From Phycicoccus flavus (GTDB lineage: Bacteria > Actinomycetota > Actinomycetes > Actinomycetales > Dermatophilaceae): a DNA stretch of 64,000 nt. Where the stretch lies: assembly GCF_004025965.2 (NCBI RefSeq), contig NZ_SAYU02000008.1:25533-89532 (forward strand). Reading direction: 5' to 3'. Of the stretch, positions 35,998 through 44,910 are shown piece after piece (position 1 is the stretch's first letter; each line of letters opens with the position of its first letter). Both the position numbers and the translations under genes were made by a program. The notes beneath the pieces are model-generated. The model was not told the DNA's origin. It saw only the letters and a program-made list of their open reading frames with translations, and ran no database searches.

Positions 35998-36765
35998 GTG
36001 CCCTTCACCCCGGCCCACGTCGCGGCCGTCCTCCCCGCGCTCGGCGACCGCCGGCCGGCCTGGGCCGTGCCCGCCGCGCTCGTCGTCGGGTCGATGGTCC
36101 CGGACGTCCTGTACTTCGTGCCCTTCGGTGACCACCGCGCGCTCTCGCACTCGCTGCGCGGGGTGCTCACCTTGGACCTCGCGCTCGGGCTGGCCTTCGT
36201 CGCCCTGTGGTGGGTCGTGGCCGCACCGGTGCTCCACGACCTCTCGCCGCGCGCCGTGCGCTCCCGCACGCCCGTGCCGCATCGGCCGGGCGGGCGCGTC
36301 TGGCTGTGGGCGGTCCCGGGCGTCGTCCTCGGCTCGCTGACCCACCTGGCCTGGGACGGGTTCACCCACGCCGACGGCTGGGCCGTCGCCCGCTGGTCGG
36401 TGCTGGGCACCACGATGGGCGGCCTCCCGCTGTGGCACCTCGCGCAGTACGTCAGCGGTCTGGCCGGGGTCGCCCTCGTGCTCGTCCGGGCCGGGCGGCG
36501 CCTGGCCCGCGCGCCGGTGGTCGAGCACGCCACCCCCGTCGCCACCCCGGCCCAGCGCCGGGCGGCCTGGGCGGTGCTGCTCGCGGCACCCGTGCTCGGC
36601 GGCCCGGCCCTCGCGCTGGACGCCCTCGGCGCCGGGCTCCACCCCGAGCTGCTGCTCTACCTCGTCGTCGTGCGCGGCGTGTCCGCCTTCGGGCTCGCGT
36701 CCGTCCTCGTCGCGGCGGCGTGGTTCCTGCGGCGCGCCACGGTCGCGGAGCCCCGGCCGACCTGA
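35998..36765 (+). CDS. DUF4184 family membrane protein
   Basis: A 255-residue polytopic protein of the DUF4184 family. The start MPFTPAHVAAVLPALG and the motif VVGSMVPDVLYFVPF are typical of these membrane proteins, which carry conserved His and Asp residues (PAH, PD, SHS and THLAWDGFTH). These could bind a metal, but no activity is known. The GTG at 35998 follows TAGCGT by 6 bp and is predicted leaderless. Its last codons lie inside the left 465-bp direct repeat. Confidence 0.8.
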   Translation: MPFTPAHVAAVLPALGDRRPAWAVPAALVVGSMVPDVLYFVPFGDHRALSHSLRGVLTLDLALGLAFVALWWVVAAPVLHDLSPRAVRSRTPVPHRPGGRVWLWAVPGVVLGSLTHLAWDGFTHADGWAVARWSVLGTTMGGLPLWHLAQYVSGLAGVALVLVRAGRRLARAPVVEHATPVATPAQRRAAWAVLLAAPVLGGPALALDALGAGLHPELLLYLVVVRGVSAFGLASVLVAAAWFLRRATVAEPRPT

Positions 36766-37219
36766 CGGGCCGCGCCCGCCGCCCGGCGTGCCAGGCTGGG
36801 GGCATGGCACGCAGCATCGCGACGAACGACGAGGTCGACCTCGACGGGCTCCTGGAGTTCGTCCGGCCCCGGCACCGGATGGTCCTCATGACGACGCGCG
36901 GCTCCGACGGCCGCCCGCAGGCCTCGCCGGTGACCGGTGGGGTCGACGACGCGGGGCGGATCGTCGTGACGAGCTACCCGGAGCGGGCCAAGGTCCGCAA
37001 CGCGCGCCGGGACAGCCGCGCCAGCGTGCTCGTCCTGTCCGACGACTTCGGCGACGCCTGGGTGCAGGTCGACGGCGACGTCGAGGTCGTCGACGCCGCC
37101 GACGACGTCGAGCCGTTCGTCGAGTACTTCCGCAACATCGCGGGCGAGCACTCGGACTGGGACGAGTACCGGCAGGCGATGGTCGACCAGGGCAAGTCCC
37201 TGCTGCGGATCACCCCGAC
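36755..37219 (+). repeat. Left copy of 465-bp perfect direct repeat
   Basis: Bases 36755-37219 are identical, with no mismatch in my base-by-base comparison, to 49636-50100. The repeat begins within the last codons of the DUF4184 gene, crosses the 38-bp intergenic space and covers all but the last 58 bp of the PPOX gene. After 37219 the two copies are still homologous but differ at many positions. The copies are 12,881 bp apart. Confidence 0.97.
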
Positions 37220-37277
37220 CCGCTGGTCCCCGGTGGCCACCGGCGGCTTCCCGCAGCGCCTGGCGGACCAGGACTGA
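36804..37277 (+). CDS. PPOX-class F420/flavin-dependent protein, copy 1
   Basis: A 157-residue single-domain split-barrel protein related to pyridoxamine-phosphate oxidases and F420-binding Rv1155-like proteins. The start RHRMVLMTTRGSDGRPQASPVTGGVDDAGRIVVTSYPERAKVRNARRDSRASVLVLSDDFG is the cofactor-binding half, with lysine and arginine residues for the phosphate. It probably reduces or binds a small molecule with F420 or FMN; the substrate is unknown. Copy 2 at 49685 is identical for its first 138 codons and then differs. The final residues here are ...PQRLADQD against ...PARLADE in copy 2, so this gene may be a recombinant. Confidence 0.85.
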   Translation: MARSIATNDEVDLDGLLEFVRPRHRMVLMTTRGSDGRPQASPVTGGVDDAGRIVVTSYPERAKVRNARRDSRASVLVLSDDFGDAWVQVDGDVEVVDAADDVEPFVEYFRNIAGEHSDWDEYRQAMVDQGKSLLRITPTRWSPVATGGFPQRLADQD

Positions 37278-37308
37278 GCCCGGTACCCGCTCGCGGGACC
37301 GCACGACG

Positions 37309-38435
37309 ATGACGGCCTCCGACCTCGCCCTGCCCCGCCTCGACGCGCTGGTCTCCGACGGCACCCTGCCCGGCTACTCGGTGGCGCAGCGCCGGGGCGA
37401 CACGGTGTCGCTGGCCGCACGGAGCCCGACGGCGCGGGCCACCCCGTCACCGAGGAGACGACGTACCGTCTGCCGTCGCTGTCCAAGCCGGTCGCGGCGC
37501 TGCTCGCGGCCGGGCTGGTGCACGAGGGTCTGCTCGACCCCGACGCCGACGTGCTCCGGTGGGTACCCGAGCTCGACGGGGTGCGCGTGCTGCGCAGGCC
37601 GGACGGCCCCCTGGACGACACGGAGCCGCTCGCGGTGCCGATGACCACGCGCCACCTGCTGACCACGACGAGCGGGCTCGGGATCCGCACGACGCCCACC
37701 CCGCTGAGCCGGGCGATGGCCGACGCCGGGGTTCATCCCGGCCTGGTGGGGCCGCGGCTGTCGCGCGAAGAGCTGCTCGCGCGGCTGGCGGGTCTGCCGC
37801 TGGCGTTCCAGCCCGGCGCGGCCTGGGCGTACCACACGTCCACGGACGTCCTCGGGACCGTGCTGGAGCGGGCGAGCGGCGTCGAGCTGCCCGAGCTGGT
37901 CGCCGCCCGCGTCACCGGCCCGCTGGGCACCCCGTCGGTCTCCTTCGACGCCCCGCCACCGGACCGGCTCGCCCCGGCGTTCTGGGTGGACGACGAGGAC
38001 GCCTGGTACCCGGTGGACCCGCGCGACCCGGACCCGTCGGTCCTGCCGACCCTCGCGAGCGGCCTCTGGGGCCGGGCCGACGAGACGCTGGCGGTGTTCG
38101 ACGAGCTGGCGCGGCCGCGCACCCCGCCCCCATCCGCCATCGAGCAGATCCGCGTACCGGCCCTCACCGACGCCCAGCGGACGTCCGCGCCGGACTTCCT
38201 GCCGCCCGGGTACTCCTACGGCTGGCAGGTGTCGGTGGCGCTGGAGGACGACCCCCGGGGCCCGCGCCGTGGGGCCGTGGGCTGGATGGGCGGAACCGGT
38301 ACCTGGGCCCTGGTCGACCCCGCCGCGGACCGCAGCGCCGTGCTGCTCACCAATCGTGGCCTCGACGGCCCGCACGGGGCGCCGGCGGTCGACGCGTTCC
38401 TCGCCGACGTCCGGGAGGCGGAGCCCGAGCGCTAG
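37309..38435 (+). pseudogene. Serine hydrolase (beta-lactamase family), frameshifted copy
   Basis: This is a relative of the intact serine hydrolase at 59016. The N terminus LPRLDALVSDGTLPGYSVAQRRGDTVSLAA is in one frame, but the following TEPDGAGH-like sequence and the catalytic SxxK stretch YRLPSLSKPVAALLAAGLV are in another. The break lies near 37425-37430. The rest, to the stop at 38433-38435, is open and keeps the YHTS motif and the C-terminal GWMGGTGT. A 1-base or similar small deletion is the simplest cause; a sequencing error is possible. Internal reinitiation at GTG 37518 would give a protein without the catalytic serine. Confidence 0.8.
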
Positions 38436-38438
38436 GGT
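38433..38438 (+). promoter_or_regulatory. Predicted -10 of coaE copy 1, built on a stop codon
   Basis: TAGGGT begins with the TAG stop of the serine hydrolase pseudogene and ends 6 bp before the ATG of coaE at 38445. The same arrangement is kept at the second locus (60162-60167). Confidence 0.5.
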
Positions 38439-38444
38439 CGCCCT

Positions 38445-39620
38445 ATGCTGCGTGTCGGTCTCACGGGGGGCATCGGGTCGGGCAAGTCCACCGCTGCTGC
38501 GGTCCTGCGCACCCTCGGCGCGCACGTCGTCGACGCCGACGCCGTCGCCCGCGAGGTCGTCCGGCCCGGCACCCCGGGCCTGCGGGCCGTCGTCGAGCGT
38601 TTCGGCGACGAGGTCCTGGCTCCGGACGGCTCCCTGGACCGGGCGGGGCTGGGCCGGCGGGTGTTCGCCGACCGCGCCGCCCTGCGCGACCTGGAGGCCG
38701 TCACCCACCCGCTCATCGAGGCCCGGACCGCCGAGCTGGTCGCGGCCGTCCCGGACGACGGCGTCGTCGTGCACGACATGCCGCTGCTGGTCGAGAAGGG
38801 CATGACGGGGGAGTACCACCTCGTCGTCGTCGTCGACGCCTCGGCGGACACCCGGGTGGCCCGCCTCGTCGAGCACCGGGGGATGATGCACGACGACGCG
38901 CGCGCCCGCGTCGCCGCCCAGGCCGACGACGCCGCCCGGCGCGCCGCGGCCGACGTCGTGCTCGACAACGAGGGCGCGCCACAGGCGCTGGAGACCGCCG
39001 TCCGGGGGGTGTGGCACGAGCGGGTCGAGCCGTTCCGGACCAACCTGCGCTCGGGCGTGCGCAGCCGGCTCACGGCGGCGGTGCTCAGCCCGCCCGACCC
39101 CGGCTGGCCGGACGCCGCCGCCCGTCTGCTCGCCCGGGTCCGGCACGCCGTCGGTGACGCGGCCGCGAGCCTGGACCACGTCGGGTCCACGGCCGTGCCG
39201 GGCCTGCCGGCCGAGGACGTCGTGGACCTCCAGGTCGGCGTCCGCCGGCTCGCCGACGCCGACGACGCCGCCTTCGTCGCCGGCCTGGCCGCGGCGGGCT
39301 TCCCGCGGGTCCAGGGGGTCGAGAACGACCGGAGCACGGACGGGACGGTCTGGCCGAAGCGGTTCCACGGCAGCTGCGACCCGGGCCGGGTCGCCCACGT
39401 GCACGTCCGGGAGGTCGGCTCGCCCGGGTGGCAGGACGCCCTCACGTTCCGTGACTGGCTGCGCTCGGACCGGTCGGCGCGGGAGGAGTACGCCGCGGCC
39501 AAGCAGGCGTCGGCGGCCCGGTCCGCGATCAGCGAGGAGTACGCGCAGGCCAAGGAGTCCTGGTTCGACGACGCCTGGCCGCGGGCCCGGGCCTGGGCGG
39601 CCGCCGGGGAGAGGTCGTGA
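38445..39620 (+). CDS. coaE: Dephospho-CoA kinase with C-terminal GrpB domain, copy 1
   Basis: A 391-residue fusion. Residues 1-197 are dephospho-CoA kinase, which phosphorylates the ribose of dephospho-CoA in the last step of CoA synthesis: Walker A GGIGSGKST at 8-16, VVDADAVAREV, and the lid region EHRGMMHDDARARVAAQ. Residues about 215-390 are a GrpB/UPF0157 domain (HVGSTAVPGLPAEDVVDLQVGV). This fusion is usual in actinobacteria. It is about three-quarters identical to the copy at 60175 and has no disabling change. Its last 4 bp overlap the LacI gene, so it belongs to the inserted locus. Confidence 0.93.
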   Translation: MLRVGLTGGIGSGKSTAAAVLRTLGAHVVDADAVAREVVRPGTPGLRAVVERFGDEVLAPDGSLDRAGLGRRVFADRAALRDLEAVTHPLIEARTAELVAAVPDDGVVVHDMPLLVEKGMTGEYHLVVVVDASADTRVARLVEHRGMMHDDARARVAAQADDAARRAAADVVLDNEGAPQALETAVRGVWHERVEPFRTNLRSGVRSRLTAAVLSPPDPGWPDAAARLLARVRHAVGDAAASLDHVGSTAVPGLPAEDVVDLQVGVRRLADADDAAFVAGLAAAGFPRVQGVENDRSTDGTVWPKRFHGSCDPGRVAHVHVREVGSPGWQDALTFRDWLRSDRSAREEYAAAKQASAARSAISEEYAQAKESWFDDAWPRARAWAAAGERS

Positions 39621-40660
39621 GCCTCCCCGGCTCCGGTCGAGCCCGTCTGGTCGACGTGGCGCGGCTCGCCGGGGTCTCGCCGAAGACCGTCTCGAACGTG
39701 GTGAACGGGACGGCCAACGTCTCCGAGGGCCTGCGGACCCGGGTCGAGGACGCCATCGCCCGGCTGCAGTACGTCCCGAACACCAGCGGGCGCACCCTGC
39801 GCACCGGCCGGACCCGAGTGCTGGCGCTGGCCGTCCCGGACCTGTCCATCCCCTACTTCGCCGAGCTCACCCGCGAGGTCGCCGCCGCGGCGGAGGAGTA
39901 CGGCTACACGATCCTCGTGGACCAGACCGACGGCGACCTGGACCGCGAGCGGCAGGTCGCGGGCGGCCTGCGGCCCCAGGCCATGGACGGCCTGATCTTC
40001 AGCCCCCTCGGGATGACGACCGGGGAGATCGCGATCGCCGCCGGGTCGACGCCGATGGTCCTGCTGGGCGAGCGCGACCACCCGGCCGGGGCCGACCACG
40101 TCGTCGTCGACAACGTCGCCGCCGGGCAGGCCGCGACCGAGCACCTGCTCGCGCAAGGCCGCCGGCGGGTGGCCCTGGTCGGTGCCCCGCGCGACCGGCG
40201 GTCGGGCACCGGGATGCTGCGTGTCCAGGGCTACCGCCGGGCCCTCGAGGCGGCGCGGCTGCCGGTCCGCGAGGAGCTGGTCGTGACGACCCACCGGTAC
40301 GTGCCGGAGCACGGCATCGCCGCCCTGGAGCAGCTCGCGGCGCTTCCCGAGCCACCGGACGCCGTGTTCTGCTGCAGCGACCTGCTGGCCATCGGCCTCA
40401 TGCACGCCGCCCGGCGGCACGGCCTGCGGGTGCCCGAGGACCTCGCGGTCGTCGGTTTCGACGACATCCGGGACGGCCGCTACTCCTCGCCGACCCTCAC
40501 GACGATCGCGCCCGACAAGTCCGCGATCGCCCGGTCCGCCGTCGACCTCCTCGTGCGGCGGCTGCGCGGCGAGGCCGGCAGCGACGGCGTCGAGGTCGTC
40601 GTCAGCCACCGGCTCGTCGTGCGGGAGAGCAGCGGGGGCGCCCCGCCCGGGCGGGCGTAG
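39617..40660 (+). CDS. LacI-family transcriptional regulator
   Basis: A 347-residue LacI repressor. The helix-turn-helix is RLVDVARLAGVSPKTVSNVVNGTANVSEGLRTRVEDAI at about residues 10-47, with the hinge-helix region TSGRTLRTGRT. The effector domain is periplasmic-binding-protein-like, with FSPLGMTTGEIAIA, VDNVAAGQAATEHLLAQGRRRVALV and DLAVVGFDDI. It is translationally coupled to coaE copy 1 (GTGA overlap at 39617-39620) and converges on the carbohydrate operon with an 18-bp gap. Two matching CG-centred sites in the divergent promoter region at 47.4-47.5 kb are its probable operators. Confidence 0.93.
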   Translation: MSLPGSGRARLVDVARLAGVSPKTVSNVVNGTANVSEGLRTRVEDAIARLQYVPNTSGRTLRTGRTRVLALAVPDLSIPYFAELTREVAAAAEEYGYTILVDQTDGDLDRERQVAGGLRPQAMDGLIFSPLGMTTGEIAIAAGSTPMVLLGERDHPAGADHVVVDNVAAGQAATEHLLAQGRRRVALVGAPRDRRSGTGMLRVQGYRRALEAARLPVREELVVTTHRYVPEHGIAALEQLAALPEPPDAVFCCSDLLAIGLMHAARRHGLRVPEDLAVVGFDDIRDGRYSSPTLTTIAPDKSAIARSAVDLLVRRLRGEAGSDGVEVVVSHRLVVRESSGGAPPGRA

Positions 40661-40678
40661 CCGAGCGCGGCGGCGCGG

Positions 40679-42529
40679 TCAGTCCTCGTCGGTGGACGCC
40701 GCCCTGCGCGCCGAGCGGCGGTTGGCGTCGATCTCCTCGGAAGGCACGGCCGCGGCGGGCCGCTGCACCATCGCGCGGATGCGCTCCAGCGGGATCTTCG
40801 GCTCGCGGGCCTCGGTGACCAGGCCGTTGCGCTCCTGCTCGGTGTCGGTGAGCTGCGTGTAGCAGAAGCCGCCGAGCTCGGGGTTGTCCAGCACGGCCCC
40901 GATCAGCCCGTCCAGCCGCTCCTCGAACTCCTCCGGACCCTCGACGGTGGCGTAGCCGAACCAGTTCTGACCCGAACCGGGCACGTAGCTGAGGCCGCCG
41001 AACTCGGTGAGCACGATCGGCTGCCCGCGGCGCACCGGGTCGCCGAGCAGCACCCGGCGGCGTCCGGGCCGGCGGTCGCGCAGCATCCGGTCCAGGTCGG
41101 CCGGCGGCGCGTAACGGTCGGTGAGCCGGTCTCCGCTGGAGGCGTAGTCGTGCACGCCCCAGATGTCGCTCTCGGTGTGCTCCCACCCGTCGTTCGAGAT
41201 GACCGGGCGGGTCGGGTCGAGCGCCTTGGTGAGGTGGTACAGGGCGGTCGCGTAGTGCTGCTGCTGCTCGCGCACCGCGATCTGTGCCACGCCCCACGAC
41301 TCGTTGAGCGGCACCCAGGTGACGACGCACGGGTGGCTGCGGTCGCGGCGCACGATCTCGGTCCACTCGGCCACGACCCGCTCGACCGCGGTGGTCGAGA
41401 ACGTGTAGGCGCTCGGCATCTCGCCCCACACGAGCAGACCGATCTTGTCGCACCAGTACAGGAAGCGGGGGTCCTCCGCCTTCTGGTGGATGCGCACCCC
41501 GTTCAGGCCCATCTCCTTCGCCAGCTCCACCTCGCGGCGCAGGGCGTCCGGGCTGGGCGCGGTCAGGTGCGACTCGGGCCAGTAGCCCTGGTGCAGCGCC
41601 AGCCGCAGGAACAGGGGCAGCCCGTTCAGCAGGAACCGGCCGTCGGCGAAGCCGACGCTGCGCAGCCCGACGTAGGAGTCGACGTGGTCCAGCGCGTCCC
41701 CACCGCGGCCCAGCACCTCGACGTCGGCGTCGAGCAGCGTGGGGCGGTCCGGGCTCCAGGTCAGGTGGCCGCTGTCCTGGGCGTGCGCCGTGGCGGCCAG
41801 GGTCAGCGTCACCCGGGTCTCCGGGCCGCGGATGGCCACCGTGGACTCGGCCAGCACCTCGCCGTCCAGGGCGATGACGATCCGGACGCTCGCGGCGGCG
41901 TGCGGCGCCGTGACCCGCACCAGCGCCTCGACCGTCCCGTCGGCGACGTCGGTGGTCCAGTCCAGGCGCTCGACGTGGCAGTCGTCGACCTCCTCGAGCC
42001 ACACCGGCTGCCAGATACCGGTCGTGCGGTGGTACCAGATGGCGTGCGGCTCCGGGCGCCAGTCCTGCTTGCCGCGCGGCTGGGCCGGGTCGTCGACCGG
42101 GTCCTCGGCCCGCACGACGACCCGCTGCGGCCCGTCGTCGGTGAGGGCGTCGGTGAGGTCGCACGCGAACGGGGTGTGACCGCCCTCGTGGCTGCCGACG
42201 GACACCCCGTTGACCCAGACCCGCGCCCGGTAGTCGACGGCCCCCAGGTGCAGGACCGTGCGGCGACCGGCGGCCGGGCGGGCGAGGTCCAGGTCTCGGC
42301 AGTACCAGACGACGGGCACCGTGGTGGCCTCGTGGATGCCGGACAGCTTGGACTCGGGCGGGAACGGGACGGTGATGTCCCGGTCGTACGGGCCCTCCCC
42401 GCACGTCCAGCCCGAGCGCACGCCGATGTCGTCGGGGTCGGTGGCGAACCGCCACGGTCCGCACAGGTCGGTCCAGGCGGGACGCGCCAGCTGCGGGCGC
42501 GGGTGCAGGGTGGTCGTGTCGTCGTCCAC
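40679..42529 (-). CDS. Glycoside hydrolase family 2 enzyme
   Basis: A 616-residue GH2 enzyme, the family of beta-galactosidases, beta-glucuronidases and beta-mannosidases. The sugar-binding and immunoglobulin-like domains fill residues 1-285, then the TIM barrel follows. The acid/base is Glu410 in VPLNESW and the nucleophile Glu509 in VLTEFGG. There is no signal peptide, so it acts on imported oligosaccharide. It lacks the extra C-terminal domains of LacZ. GTG 42529 has GAGAGG 8 bp upstream. It is the last gene of the minus-strand operon, 39 bp after the sulfatase. The exact sugar cannot be read from the sequence. Confidence 0.9.
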   Translation of the reverse strand: MDDDTTTLHPRPQLARPAWTDLCGPWRFATDPDDIGVRSGWTCGEGPYDRDITVPFPPESKLSGIHEATTVPVVWYCRDLDLARPAAGRRTVLHLGAVDYRARVWVNGVSVGSHEGGHTPFACDLTDALTDDGPQRVVVRAEDPVDDPAQPRGKQDWRPEPHAIWYHRTTGIWQPVWLEEVDDCHVERLDWTTDVADGTVEALVRVTAPHAAASVRIVIALDGEVLAESTVAIRGPETRVTLTLAATAHAQDSGHLTWSPDRPTLLDADVEVLGRGGDALDHVDSYVGLRSVGFADGRFLLNGLPLFLRLALHQGYWPESHLTAPSPDALRREVELAKEMGLNGVRIHQKAEDPRFLYWCDKIGLLVWGEMPSAYTFSTTAVERVVAEWTEIVRRDRSHPCVVTWVPLNESWGVAQIAVREQQQHYATALYHLTKALDPTRPVISNDGWEHTESDIWGVHDYASSGDRLTDRYAPPADLDRMLRDRRPGRRRVLLGDPVRRGQPIVLTEFGGLSYVPGSGQNWFGYATVEGPEEFEERLDGLIGAVLDNPELGGFCYTQLTDTEQERNGLVTEAREPKIPLERIRAMVQRPAAAVPSEEIDANRRSARRAASTDED

Positions 42530-42568
42530 GGGGGAAGCCTCTCGAAGTCGTGGGTTGCGCGGGGTGGT

Positions 42569-44011
42569 CTACCAGTCGGCCAGGCGCGCGCCGCTGCGGT
42601 CCTCGGCGCCGACCAGGACGTCGAGCAGCAGCTCGCCGAGGCGCAGCCGGTCCCCGGCGTGCTCGGGGTCGTGCCACAGGTTGGTCAGCTCGTCGGGGTC
42701 GGTCGCGAGGTCGTACAGCTCGCCGTCGCGGGTACGGGCGGTCGCGGGGTCGCCGTGGTGCACGACGTACTTGAGCGTGCCGTGGCGCAGCATCGTCACG
42801 TGGACCGCCGGGTCGTAGGCGTGGCCGCTGTCCCTATAGGTGCACAGGGCCCAGTCCCGCCAGCCGGCGTCGTCCTCCCCGGCGAGCAGCGGGCGCAGGC
42901 TGCGGCCCTGGTACCCGACCGGGACGTCCACGCCGGCGGCGTCGAGGAAGGTCGGCCCGAGGTCGACCCACTGCACCAGCTCCTCCACGCGGCGGCCGGC
43001 CTCGGTGACGCCGGGCCAGCGGACGAGCAGCGGCACCCGCACCGCGCAGTCGTACATGAACGGGCCCTTGAGCATCAGCTGGTGGTCGCCCAGCATCTCG
43101 CCGTGGTCGCTCGTGAAGACCACGATCGTGTTCTCGGCCAGGCCCTGGCCCTCGAGGGTGTCCAGGATCCGCCCGACCTCGTCGTCGACGAGGGTGACCA
43201 TGGCGTAGTAGGCGGCCCGCACGTCCTGGACCTCCTCGTCGGAGTACTCCAGGAAGCCCTTGGCGTGCCCGGCGTAGGAGCGCTTCGAGGCCTCGGCCTG
43301 GATGTCCGGCTTGGAGTCCAGCTCGCCGTCGTAGGTCGTCGGCCGGGAGAGGGACTCCGCGTGGTAGCGCTCGACGTACTCAACCGGGGCGCCGAACCCG
43401 TGGTGGGGGTCGAAGAAGTTGGCGACGAAGAAGAACGGCCGGTCGGTCCGCCGCGAGCGGGTGAGGAAGTCGACGGTCTCGTTCCCGACCCAGCGGCTGT
43501 AGTGGGCCTCGGTGCGTACCGAGTCCCAGGACCCCTCACCACGGCGCGCGATGGCGCGGTCGTAGACGTCGGGGTGCGCCACCTGCAGCCACCGGTGGTA
43601 GGCGTTCTCGGAGGAGCCGGGGTACGGGTCGTGCGCCCACCGGAACACCCGAAAGCCGTCGTCCACGCGCGGCTCGGTGCGCCCGCCCTGGCACGCGCCG
43701 AGGTGCAGCTTGCCGACCAGCCCGCAGTCGTAGCCCGCGTCGGCGAGCCGCTTGCTGAACAGGTCCGCGTCCGGGTCGAGGTCGACGCCGTTGGCGTGCA
43801 GGCCGTGGACCGGCACGTACTGGCTGGTCATCAGGCTGGCCCGCGAGGGGGAGCACACCGGGTTCTGCACGTAGCACTGCTCGAACAGCACACCGTCGCC
43901 GGCGAGCCGGTCCAGGTTGGGGGTGTCGATCTCGTCGTTCCCGGCGGCGCGCAGCGCACTCCAGCGCTGCTGGTCGGTGCACATCAGGAGGATGTTCGGG
44001 GCGTCGGTCAT
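42569..44011 (-). CDS. S1-type sulfatase
   Basis: A 480-residue sulfatase that removes sulfate esters. The catalytic cysteine, converted to formylglycine, is Cys53 in NPVCSPSRASLM (CxPxR). The metal site begins ILLMCTDQQRWSAL and continues with VFTSDHGEMLGDHQ near residue 305. No signal peptide is visible, so it works in the cytoplasm and needs a formylglycine-generating enzyme encoded elsewhere. Its ATG overlaps the upstream permease by 4 bp. Together with two glycosidases and an importer it suggests use of a sulfated glycan. Confidence 0.93.
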   Translation of the reverse strand: MTDAPNILLMCTDQQRWSALRAAGNDEIDTPNLDRLAGDGVLFEQCYVQNPVCSPSRASLMTSQYVPVHGLHANGVDLDPDADLFSKRLADAGYDCGLVGKLHLGACQGGRTEPRVDDGFRVFRWAHDPYPGSSENAYHRWLQVAHPDVYDRAIARRGEGSWDSVRTEAHYSRWVGNETVDFLTRSRRTDRPFFFVANFFDPHHGFGAPVEYVERYHAESLSRPTTYDGELDSKPDIQAEASKRSYAGHAKGFLEYSDEEVQDVRAAYYAMVTLVDDEVGRILDTLEGQGLAENTIVVFTSDHGEMLGDHQLMLKGPFMYDCAVRVPLLVRWPGVTEAGRRVEELVQWVDLGPTFLDAAGVDVPVGYQGRSLRPLLAGEDDAGWRDWALCTYRDSGHAYDPAVHVTMLRHGTLKYVVHHGDPATARTRDGELYDLATDPDELTNLWHDPEHAGDRLRLGELLLDVLVGAEDRSGARLADW

Positions 44012-44910
44012 GACTTGATGGCTCCTGCGATTCCGTCGAAGAAGTAGCGCTGCAGGAAGAGGAACAGCAGCACGATGGGGACGATGGAGATGGTCGCCGC
44101 GGCGGCCATACCGGACCAGTCCACGGAGTTCTGCCCGAGGAAGGCCTGCATCCCGACCGACAGCGTGCGCAGGTCGGGCCGGCTGAAGGTGAAGACCAGC
44201 GGCAGCAGGAAGGCGTTCCAGGTGTTGAGGAAGGTCAGGACGACCACCGTCGCGGTCACCGGTCCCGCCAGGGGCAGCATGACCCGGAAGAAGACGGTGA
44301 AGAACCCGGCGCCGTCGATGATGGCGGCCTCCTCGAGCTCTCGCGGGATCCCGCGGAAGTAGCCCAGGTAGAGCAGGATCGAGGCCACCTGGCCACCGCC
44401 GGAGAGGGCGATGACCATGCCGGTGAGCGAGTTCAGCAGACCGAGCCGCTGGGTGATCTCGACGACCGGGATGATCGTGTAGCCGGCCGGGACGAACAGC
44501 GTCCCGACCAGGACGAGCAGCATCGTCTTGTGCCCGATGAACTTGTACCGGGCGAGGACGTAGCCGGCCATCGCGCAGCGCACGACGACGATGACGACCG
44601 TCCCGAGGGTGACGATGATGGTGTTGACCATGTAGGTGCCGAACCCGGCGTCGCTCCACGCGCGCCGGTAGTTCTCCCACTGCGCGACCTTGGGGATCAG
44701 GTCGAGACCGGCGCTGAACACCTCGAGCTGGTCCTTGAGCGAGGCCGAGACCATCCAGGCGAAGGGGTAGACCCAGGCGAGCGCGACGAGCGTCACGACG
44801 AGGGTGAGGACCCAGACCGGCACCCTGCGGCGCAGCGAGACGTCACGGCGGGCCACGTCCGAGCGCCGGCCGACCCGCCAGCGACGGGAGGGGGCGGAGA
44901 CCGTGGACAT
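44008..44910 (-). CDS. Sugar ABC transporter permease 2 (CUT1 class)
   Basis: A 300-residue permease with six helices, first VPVWVLTLVVTLVALAWVYPFAWMVSASLK. The EAA loop is ELEEAAIIDGAGFFTVFFRVMLPLAGP. The stretch FLNTWNAFLLPLVF near the fifth helix is a class hallmark. The ATG overlaps the stop of the first permease by one base and its stop overlaps the sulfatase start by 4 bp, so the operon is tightly coupled. Substrate is presumed to be an oligosaccharide. Confidence 0.9.
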   Translation of the reverse strand: MSTVSAPSRRWRVGRRSDVARRDVSLRRRVPVWVLTLVVTLVALAWVYPFAWMVSASLKDQLEVFSAGLDLIPKVAQWENYRRAWSDAGFGTYMVNTIIVTLGTVVIVVVRCAMAGYVLARYKFIGHKTMLLVLVGTLFVPAGYTIIPVVEITQRLGLLNSLTGMVIALSGGGQVASILLYLGYFRGIPRELEEAAIIDGAGFFTVFFRVMLPLAGPVTATVVVLTFLNTWNAFLLPLVFTFSRPDLRTLSVGMQAFLGQNSVDWSGMAAAATISIVPIVLLFLFLQRYFFDGIAGAIKS

